Shown here in pieces: positions 25,597-32,490 of a DNA stretch of 32,490 nt (its first letter is position 1; each line of letters begins with the position of its first letter). The DNA is from Thermotogaceae bacterium (GTDB lineage: Bacteria; Thermotogota; Thermotogae; MWEM01). The notes under the pieces were generated by a model. That model was not told the origin of the DNA. It worked only from the letters and a program-made list of their open reading frames with translations, and did not search any database. Position numbers and translations under genes: made by a program. The stretch lies in assembly GCA_012744415.1 (NCBI GenBank), contig JAAYCF010000178.1, positions 1 through 32,490 on the forward strand, given 5' to 3'.

Positions 25597-26324
25597 TAAA
25601 CACGAACCTCATTCAAAAAAACATCGGCTATATCCGAAATGTCTTCTTCCCTCAATCCCTCTCCCCATAAGACTTTCATAGTTCCGTTCACATCTTTGAT
25701 TTTGATCAAGGGCACACCCGCAAAGACCAGCTTCCGACTAATCATCGGTAATAAAAATTTGGCTGTGGCGCCGTCTAAACCCAGATCTTCCGTTTTATGC
25801 CATTCGCAGTCTTCTTTTCGAAAGAGGCTATTGAGAAAAAGCTTCTCATCGGTTGATAACATCAGGTATTTTTGCTTTATTTTTTCTACTAAAGAAGTCT
25901 CGGGAACGGTTTGGCCAAAAGCGCCGTTTAGCATTCGCTTTTCCTGAGGCAAAGGCTGAACCAAACGGGGACCGATGGTTTCTTCCAACGATTTGATCGT
26001 TTGTTCTATCAATTCCAAACGTCTGTCGAGTTGGGAGAGTCCGTTTTCGAAATCGATCCGTTCCGAGGCAACAGAAGCGGTCGCTCTTCCTCCCGCGCGA
26101 TCCTCTATCTCGCCCTTTGCCACGGAGAGTTCCGAACGAAGCTCTTTCGTTTTTGCGTTCCATTCGCTTCGAAGGTTTTGCAGTTCCTGAAGAATTTTTC
26201 CGGTAGCGCGTTCGTTTTCCTGAAGCCGTTTTTCTTGCTCTTCTCCCAACCGGGAGATCTTAAAGTTGCCCATCAGAATAAAAAAACAAGTCAAAGAAGA
26301 AAGGACGAGTGCTAAGACATCCAT
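25596..26324 (-). CDS. Membrane-anchored coiled-coil protein, partner of the BrxD-like ATPase
   Basis: N-terminal TM (MDVLALVLSSLTCFFILMGNF), coiled-coil about residues 25-120, globular C-terminus. TAATG overlap with the ATPase gene. Confidence 0.65.
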   Translation of the reverse strand: MDVLALVLSSLTCFFILMGNFKISRLGEEQEKRLQENERATGKILQELQNLRSEWNAKTKELRSELSVAKGEIEDRAGGRATASVASERIDFENGLSQLDRRLELIEQTIKSLEETIGPRLVQPLPQEKRMLNGAFGQTVPETSLVEKIKQKYLMLSTDEKLFLNSLFRKEDCEWHKTEDLGLDGATAKFLLPMISRKLVFAGVPLIKIKDVNGTMKVLWGEGLREEDISDIADVFLNEVRV

Positions 26325-26483
26325 CTTCTAACCCCCCTTTGTGATTCTCACATACAATACCAATAAGATAAGAACACCCCTATCATATCACAAAGCGGCC
26401 CGAAGTTAGAAGATTGACCGAAAATCGTAACGGGTGAGGGAATCGGTTGTAGCGCCCCGATTTGGCCCGTATTCTCGAGAGAA

Positions 26484-26527
26484 TAAAAAAACCGCTCCAA
26501 AAGGAGTAGCGATTAGAGCGGTTTTTT
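26484..26527. terminator. Terminator downstream of the A2M gene
   Basis: AAAAAACCGCTC...GAGCGGTTTTTT; A/T tracts on both sides make it potentially bidirectional. Confidence 0.8.
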
Positions 26528-26537
26528 CAGTGTTTCG

Positions 26538-29500
26538 CTATTCGTGGACTTGAATCTGGTATCCGTTTGTCACAAAGACGCGGCTCGGATCGTACATTTC
26601 ATACAGTACGGCTGGGGGCACCTGGAAAGTGCCCGCCGTGGTGATCGTGTAGTAATATTTTTCGTTGGCATTCCCCTCGCTCATGGCGCTGTAGAAAGCT
26701 GCCGTACGGTCGTAACGGTCCTCTTTGTGCGTGTACCAGAGCCAGTTGGATCCGTAACCAAAATACTTGCCTTCATAATAACCGTACTCGCCTTCGGCCT
26801 GTATGAAGGCAGCCGGTATCGAATCCTCCAGTACAGAATACGCCAGCGATTCGGTTGTGTTGATCGGAAACCGATGGCGCACCTTGTCTCCCACCTTCAA
26901 TACCGTTTTGTTCGGGACGAAGTAGAGGGAATAATGGCCGTCGTATCCTAACCACGGGTTTTTGTTCAGGACGAGATGATCCGGGTAGAAACCCAACACC
27001 CGGCAATTTTCTCCGAAAGAAAGTCCGGTATCGTGCCCGTTGACGAAAAGTTCGTACACATCGTCTTGATAGCGATCGGTGTAGGCATAAACCAATTCAT
27101 AGTTTGTTAAAAGAATCGGGTCGATGTCCACGGGAATCCCCTTCTGTACGATGAGGCCCGGCAAGATGGGCACATCCCACGGAAGATAGATATCGAAACG
27201 GTAGGTATCGATCTGGTCTTTGTCTTGATAGGTATAGCTTGTCACTTCGTACAACTTCTCCAGTTTTCTTGAAAAACGGGTTTCAGGGGTCTTTGTCTTG
27301 TAATCCTCCAGTTTCCACGTTTCCGTACCGGTTAATTTCCAGAGAAGCCCTTGCGTGCCGCTGATATCGATTTCAAGAGAATCGCCCGCGCGCAAACAAA
27401 TGGGAATCGTGAGGCGTTCTCCTTTCAGAAGGGTTCTTGCGTATTGGGTGAACTCCGGAATATAGTCGGAGAGATTGCCTTCCGCTTGCCAGACGTACTG
27501 GTCTGAGAGAAGCTCGTCTCCCGCGAGGGCCATGACGGCGAAGGAGGTGTCTTTGGTGGACGTCCAATACTCACCCGACCGGTTCTTGAACAGATAAAGG
27601 ATTAATCCGCGCTTTTCGGCGCCTTCGTAGGCAAGGGCATGCATCAAAGACAACAACAGGGCATTTTTCTGGAAGGAACTCATGAAGTAGGCGTTCTTTT
27701 CAAACCGCACATAGAATAACGGCGCCGCTCGCGTCCCTTGCCCGATAATCTCATTCAGCAGAGCGTCAGCCGCGGATTTCTCTCCCATCCTAACGAAAGA
27801 CAACGCCAAAAAAAGCTTCGTTTCAAGGTTATCGGTGGCCGTCAGGAGCAAGGGATACTCCGAGTCGAACAGTTTGATCACGTAATAGCAGAAGGCCTCA
27901 TACTCTTTTGCTTGCTTGATGACGTTTTTAAGAGCCTGTACTCCCATGGCCACGACGTCCTCGTTCACTTCGTAGCCGGACTGTTTCAATTGATCGAAAG
28001 CGTACAGGACATAGGCTGTCATAAAGGGATCCGAAGACCCTCCGGCCCACCATCCCCAGCCTCCCTGATAGTTCTGCAGCCCATACAACCTCTGAACGCC
28101 ATTTCGGATGATATCCTCTATCGCGTTGAACGGTTCTTGATCACCTATTTCCGGACGTTCCTGGATCAGATACCGGGCCACGATCGCCGGCAGGAACGAG
28201 CTGACAGTTTGTTCCACGCATCCATACGGATAGCGGATCAAATACCGTAAGGCTTCGAGCAAATCTCCCGAGATATCGGCGCTGATCGTCAGTGACAATC
28301 GGGTTTCCGTTTCCGCTTGGTAGGCGATCCTTTGGTTTTCAAGGCTTAGCAGGCCGCTGAGACCCGTCGGAATTTCCATCGTGTTCGGCTTCACGGGTAT
28401 CACATGCACCATCGCGTCGGAAGCCGTAACGCCTTCGGCTTTGAGGGAAAAGGCGAGCGATGTCTCCTGTTCCACCTCCGGAAGCGCGATCGTAAACCAG
28501 AAGACCCGACTGCTTCTCGCCGGTATGACTGCGGTTTGCACCAAAACTTCGCTTTGCGCTTCTTGCGGCAATCCTAAAGATACGGTAAAAGTTTCTTCTT
28601 GATCCAGACTGTTTCCGACCAGTAGGCCGACGCGCGTTTGATCTCCCGAGCGAAGGAACTTCGGGAACACCGGGTTGACCGTTACCGGAAGCGTCGACAG
28701 AATCTGGGTCTTGGCATATCCCGTTAACCCCGTTTTCGTAAAGGCCATCGCGCGCACACTCCAGGTCGTTAGGTCTTCGGGCAAGGTTATTTCTGTTTTG
28801 TCGCTGCCGGAAACCACCCATAAAGGCGTCCAAAAGGCCGTGTCCGAAAACTTCGTGCGAACCTTCACCGAACGGTTTGTTGCAGCTTGTTTCGTTTGCG
28901 CGAGCGTCTCCGCTGTTTCATAGACATAGTCGGACGATTGCGTATTCCTCAGACGGTAATAATAGTAAGAATCATTGAAATAATAAAAACCATATCGGAG
29001 GGGAGGATTGGTCAGAATGTTCAGCAAGCCTTCCCAATCATCGTCTCCGTAGAGATCGAGAACGGCCTGGTCCAGGATGCCCAGCGTCACGGCTCCTTCC
29101 ACCGGTTTTTCTTCTTTGTTCATCAGCTGCACTTCGAGAGGAATGGTTTCGCCGGGTCGGGTCTCTTCGGGCGCCCGTATAAGGATCGTCGCTTGGCGAT
29201 GACTCAAATCCACAGGAACGGATAGATACTTCGTCAACCATTTCGACCCGTAAAAGGACACGAATCGGCATCTCAAGGAAGAGGCATTGACTTTGTCGGA
29301 TACGTAGAAAGCAATCTGCCCGTTGCCGTTTTTGAGCTTTATTTCCCGAATACTGGCCTGGTTGCCGTCATCGATCAAAGCTAAAACGCTCAGCGACGGA
29401 AAGGAGGAAACCACATTGAAGATAATCTGATCGCCCGGGCCGGCGGTTTCCAGATTGGTGAAGACATCCAGCTCTTTGCCGGTTCGATAGGTATAGGTGG

Positions 29501-31037
29501 AAGCATAAGAGAACAAATACCGTTCCACGGCGTAAGCCGGATATTTCGCGTCAGTCAGGCGGAATCGGTAAGATCCCGGTTTTTTCGGTTCGTAGGCTAA
29601 CTGAAACGCCCCGTTTGGATCGGCATAGACGGTGGACGAAGCCTCGAGCGTGTCGTCGTAAAAGATTTCCAGGATCATCGCGCGGGCGATGTCAGCCTGC
29701 GAAAGGAGGCTTTTAACCTGTACGGTTCCGTTTGCCGTTTGTCCGAAGGGTAACCACGACTTCGAGAGCTTAAAATCGATCTCGACGTCGGAAGGAATAT
29801 ACCGGAAGAAGAGGGTGTCTTCGATCTCTCGGCCGGTCTGGTCGACTACCGTACAGGTGACCTGCACGTTCTGTTTTTTGTTTCGCGGGATTTGTAGCGA
29901 AGCGTTGGCGACGCCGTCTTTAACCGGAAAGACGCGGCTGTCCAGTATCTTTTCGGATTCGTCGTAGTAGTCTTCCGAAAGCTCGATGACGTGCAGGTGA
30001 AGATTGGCGTCCGAAACGCTTTGCCCGTAGTAGTAAGTGGCTTCCACACGCAGGTCTATCGGCTCGTCAAGCGCGAAAACCGGTTTTTGAAGCGCGGCCT
30101 TTACCGTAAACGAGGGCTTGGCGTAGTCCGCCAATTCAAAGTAACGAACGCTCTCTTTCTTTTCGAAACGAATCTTGACGGTATAGTGTCCCCGCGTATC
30201 ATCCGGGAAGGTTTCATAAATAAAGCTGATCCCTCCCCAAGAATCGGACTGAAAGACGCTTCTCATCTTTTCTCTTCCCAGCGGATCCTCGATAACGACT
30301 TCAACGGAACGCTGAGCCAACAATTCACCGGTTTGGGAATCCAATAAGACCGCCCGAGCCTGGACCAAATCCCCCGGACGATATAAAGGACGGTCCGTCA
30401 GGAAGATCAAAGGGTCGCGCTCCGCGTATTCCTGACGGAGGGAGTCCGAAAGGAACAGAATCCCATAAGGGGTTTCGATAAACAGCGTTTCTTCCACAAT
30501 CCTTGATTTCTCTATCTCGACGATACCCGTAGAAGGAGCTATTGATAGGGGTATCGGGGAAGTGTACCCCGTAACGATCTGCGTGAATCGGACATCCTTT
30601 CCTTCGGTGTTGTCCCAAAGCTTTAGGAAGACAGATTCACCCATGCTCACCAAAGCGCCGTTCACGTTCGTCTTCAGCAGGAGGGTGTAGTCTTTTTCGC
30701 TTTTCGAGACAAATTCAAGGAGGTAAGTTCCGGTTCTTTCAAAATAACCCGATGGGATCTCCAGACGTTTCCACATCTTCACTTCTTCAAAAAACAAAGT
30801 TTGATCAGACTGTTTGAGCGGCTTTTTTAAAGAATCGCTCTTGAATTCGCCCAAAAAATCTTGAAGCGCGGGACCCATATAGTATAGGTTGACGGTTACT
30901 CCGTCAGGTTCGTCATAGACCCAAAACGAGTAGGATTGATAAGGATAAAGAATGGCGTTTCTGTCCGTAGAGACGTAACCGAATGCGATACCCGATATCG
31001 CAATAAGAAAAAGAAAGAGCCATAAAGCGTTTTTCAT
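26538..31037 (-). CDS. Bacterial alpha-2-macroglobulin family protein with thioester motif
   Basis: 1499 aa with signal peptide; LFLTDRPLYRPGDLVQARAVLLDS, RAMAFTKTGLTGYAKT, thioester motif YPYGCVEQTVSSFLP, QNYQGGWGWWAGGSSDPFMTAYVLYAF. Confidence 0.93.
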   Translation of the reverse strand: MKNALWLFLFLIAISGIAFGYVSTDRNAILYPYQSYSFWVYDEPDGVTVNLYYMGPALQDFLGEFKSDSLKKPLKQSDQTLFFEEVKMWKRLEIPSGYFERTGTYLLEFVSKSEKDYTLLLKTNVNGALVSMGESVFLKLWDNTEGKDVRFTQIVTGYTSPIPLSIAPSTGIVEIEKSRIVEETLFIETPYGILFLSDSLRQEYAERDPLIFLTDRPLYRPGDLVQARAVLLDSQTGELLAQRSVEVVIEDPLGREKMRSVFQSDSWGGISFIYETFPDDTRGHYTVKIRFEKKESVRYFELADYAKPSFTVKAALQKPVFALDEPIDLRVEATYYYGQSVSDANLHLHVIELSEDYYDESEKILDSRVFPVKDGVANASLQIPRNKKQNVQVTCTVVDQTGREIEDTLFFRYIPSDVEIDFKLSKSWLPFGQTANGTVQVKSLLSQADIARAMILEIFYDDTLEASSTVYADPNGAFQLAYEPKKPGSYRFRLTDAKYPAYAVERYLFSYASTYTYRTGKELDVFTNLETAGPGDQIIFNVVSSFPSLSVLALIDDGNQASIREIKLKNGNGQIAFYVSDKVNASSLRCRFVSFYGSKWLTKYLSVPVDLSHRQATILIRAPEETRPGETIPLEVQLMNKEEKPVEGAVTLGILDQAVLDLYGDDDWEGLLNILTNPPLRYGFYYFNDSYYYYRLRNTQSSDYVYETAETLAQTKQAATNRSVKVRTKFSDTAFWTPLWVVSGSDKTEITLPEDLTTWSVRAMAFTKTGLTGYAKTQILSTLPVTVNPVFPKFLRSGDQTRVGLLVGNSLDQEETFTVSLGLPQEAQSEVLVQTAVIPARSSRVFWFTIALPEVEQETSLAFSLKAEGVTASDAMVHVIPVKPNTMEIPTGLSGLLSLENQRIAYQAETETRLSLTISADISGDLLEALRYLIRYPYGCVEQTVSSFLPAIVARYLIQERPEIGDQEPFNAIEDIIRNGVQRLYGLQNYQGGWGWWAGGSSDPFMTAYVLYAFDQLKQSGYEVNEDVVAMGVQALKNVIKQAKEYEAFCYYVIKLFDSEYPLLLTATDNLETKLFLALSFVRMGEKSAADALLNEIIGQGTRAAPLFYVRFEKNAYFMSSFQKNALLLSLMHALAYEGAEKRGLILYLFKNRSGEYWTSTKDTSFAVMALAGDELLSDQYVWQAEGNLSDYIPEFTQYARTLLKGERLTIPICLRAGDSLEIDISGTQGLLWKLTGTETWKLEDYKTKTPETRFSRKLEKLYEVTSYTYQDKDQIDTYRFDIYLPWDVPILPGLIVQKGIPVDIDPILLTNYELVYAYTDRYQDDVYELFVNGHDTGLSFGENCRVLGFYPDHLVLNKNPWLGYDGHYSLYFVPNKTVLKVGDKVRHRFPINTTESLAYSVLEDSIPAAFIQAEGEYGYYEGKYFGYGSNWLWYTHKEDRYDRTAAFYSAMSEGNANEKYYYTITTAGTFQVPPAVLYEMYDPSRVFVTNGYQIQVHE

Positions 31038-31048
31038 AATGTCCCCCC

Positions 31049-31969
31049 TTAAGAAAGATTGTCGTTCAATATTTTAAGACGGAAAAACCCCAAAAAGTTC
31101 GGATTTTCCTTGACCGGGAGCCACGTCAACGGAGCCGCTTTCAAGTATTCCTCCGTTTTCCACAGCCGGACATCCCCTTCCGAAACATCCGATCCCCCGG
31201 TATGATAAACGAAGCCGTCTCCGGTGTACATCATCACGTGGTACGGGAAGGCCACGTCCTGAGGATGGTAAAGAAAGAGAAGATCGCCGGGCTTTACTTC
31301 GGGCCCCAGGGAGTGACTGACTTTGACCACGTTATACAGAAACAGGTTTCGTGCATTGGCGAAGCCGTAAAACCCTTCCTTTAACTGGTAAATTTGCGTG
31401 CCGAGCGTCGGGATGGCCGGATAATGAAAAGCCTGTATATCCGGAAAGGAAGCTGGGGCGATCCGAACACGCACGTACCATCGGGCATCATGCTTTCGCA
31501 GCGATTCCTGGAGGGCGAATCGTATTAAACCCGAGCAGTCCCGATCCTTCCACGCGGGAGACAGTTCAATTCTTTGCTGCATGGCGATATAAACGAACCA
31601 GCTACGAAATCGTTCTGCATCCTCCCCCCACAACTCGGCTTCATCCGGAAACCCGTCGCCGTCAGAATCCGCCATCGGCGCTTGTCCTTTCATTTCGTTG
31701 AGTTTACCTAAGAATCCGTTGCGATAAAGGACAAGCGACCACTTTGGGAGAGCGAGACGGGCAATCACCTTGTCTTCCAGCTCTTTCACGTCCGCCAGTC
31801 CTTCGTAGGATAACACCCGGGATAAAAGGGGTTTTTCCACGATCAACAGATCTCCGATAAAAACCGGTTCCTTCTGTATTCTGGGAGGAAATAGAAGCGG
31901 GAGGCTGACGATATTCAAAGACCAAGCGAATAGTCCACAGGCGATGAAAATACCGAGAGTTTTTTTCAA
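31049..31969 (-). CDS. DUF1175 (YfaT-like) family protein
   Basis: DRDCSGLIRFALQESLRKHD...PGDLLFLYHPQDVAFPYHVMMYTGDGFVYHTGG; next to A2M as in the E. coli yfaS/yfaT arrangement. Confidence 0.8.
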   Translation of the reverse strand: MKKTLGIFIACGLFAWSLNIVSLPLLFPPRIQKEPVFIGDLLIVEKPLLSRVLSYEGLADVKELEDKVIARLALPKWSLVLYRNGFLGKLNEMKGQAPMADSDGDGFPDEAELWGEDAERFRSWFVYIAMQQRIELSPAWKDRDCSGLIRFALQESLRKHDARWYVRVRIAPASFPDIQAFHYPAIPTLGTQIYQLKEGFYGFANARNLFLYNVVKVSHSLGPEVKPGDLLFLYHPQDVAFPYHVMMYTGDGFVYHTGGSDVSEGDVRLWKTEEYLKAAPLTWLPVKENPNFLGFFRLKILNDNLS

Positions 31970-32146
31970 AACCCCTCCGATTGAGGTAAAGATGAACCAT
32001 TATATCACACCACAGTCGGATGCTTTTGAGGAATCCCGGCACCGCGCAATGTATAGGCGGGTGGTTTAACTTGCTGATTACCCGTTATCAATATTCTTGA
32101 GCGAGGCTGTTAGCTATAATTTAATTATGTGTTTATTAAGAATTTA

Positions 32147-32155
32147 TGCTATAAT
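32147..32155 (+). promoter_or_regulatory. Extended -10 promoter for the downstream lipoprotein
   Basis: TGCTATAAT (TATAAT at 32150-32155), no good -35; palindrome CTGATTATCAG at 32166-32176. Confidence 0.5.
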
Positions 32156-32249
32156 CTCAACAAGGCTGATTATCAGGTCTTATTCCACTTTATTTTTTAA
32201 GTTTAGAAGAATCAGGGGTTTCTATCTAAAAAATTAAGGAGGAATATCC

Positions 32250-32490
32250 ATGAAAAAGCGCATTTTCTTGCTACTTCTTTCCGTTGCTCTTATCCTTAGC
32301 CTCATCAGTTGCACGGGTTCTTTGGTTTACAACGAAAGCATGGCGATTGATCGCTTTATAGGGTGGCTGTCCGAAAACGGTTATCCGAATCCACCGGCGA
32401 CCCCTATGCTCGGTTTGCTTTTAGGTCAGGTTAGCAGCGGCGCGATTATCGGATCTTATTCGCCGATTTTAGGAGCCAGCGAGAGGGCGA
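32250..32490 (+). CDS. Putative lipoprotein, 3'-truncated by the window edge
   Basis: SD aaggagg; MKKRIFLLLLSVALILSLISCTGSLVYNESMAIDRFIGWLSENGYPN..., lipobox LISC; frame open to window end. Confidence 0.75.
   Translation, partial: MKKRIFLLLLSVALILSLISCTGSLVYNESMAIDRFIGWLSENGYPNPPATPMLGLLLGQVSSGAIIGSYSPILGASERA

Noticed and set aside
26544-30347. Several plus-strand ORFs of 80-170 aa opposite the A2M gene
   Set aside because: Antisense shadows of a well-supported 1499-aa CDS; no ribosome-binding sites or family motifs noted.

Overview
The window is about 32.5 kb of bacterial chromosome, apparently from a diderm: it carries OmpH/Skp-like, LptB-like and alpha-2-macroglobulin genes. The lineage cannot be fixed from this window. 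The first 10 kb is a dense plus-strand housekeeping run: ApbE, NusG-domain-II, Gx/HepT-I, Maf, RadC, two unusual proteins, TsaB, Asp23/YloU, FakA/YloV, ComEA-like, OmpH and LptB. Next come an Ig/FN3-type lipoprotein and a sugar transferase. The 13.0-20.3 kb segment is the most interesting part. It holds three paralogous TrpX-type (PF04392-like) ABC substrate-binding proteins, only one linked permease/ATPase pair, and a divergent two-gene L-serine dehydratase. Each of the three binding-protein genes is preceded by what looks like a translation-dependent transcription attenuator. Each attenuator has a short leader ORF with an aromatic-codon cluster followed by R-[TA]-[KR]-P-S-[CG]-G-F, a 9-bp hairpin with a 7-nt loop and compensatory changes, an invariant GCCCTC that can pair with the GAGGGC of the terminator, and a rho-independent terminator directly abutting the ribosome-binding site. 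The aromatic clusters differ (FAFAF, YGFWY, YAYY), suggesting that each leader may sense a different aromatic amino acid. The last third contains a variant GGDEF protein, three tRNAs (Glu, Val, Phe), a chemotaxis receptor, a BrxD-like P-loop ATPase with a membrane coiled-coil partner, an A2M-DUF1175 pair, and a partial lipoprotein. All assignments are from reading the sequence; no searches or folding programs were run.
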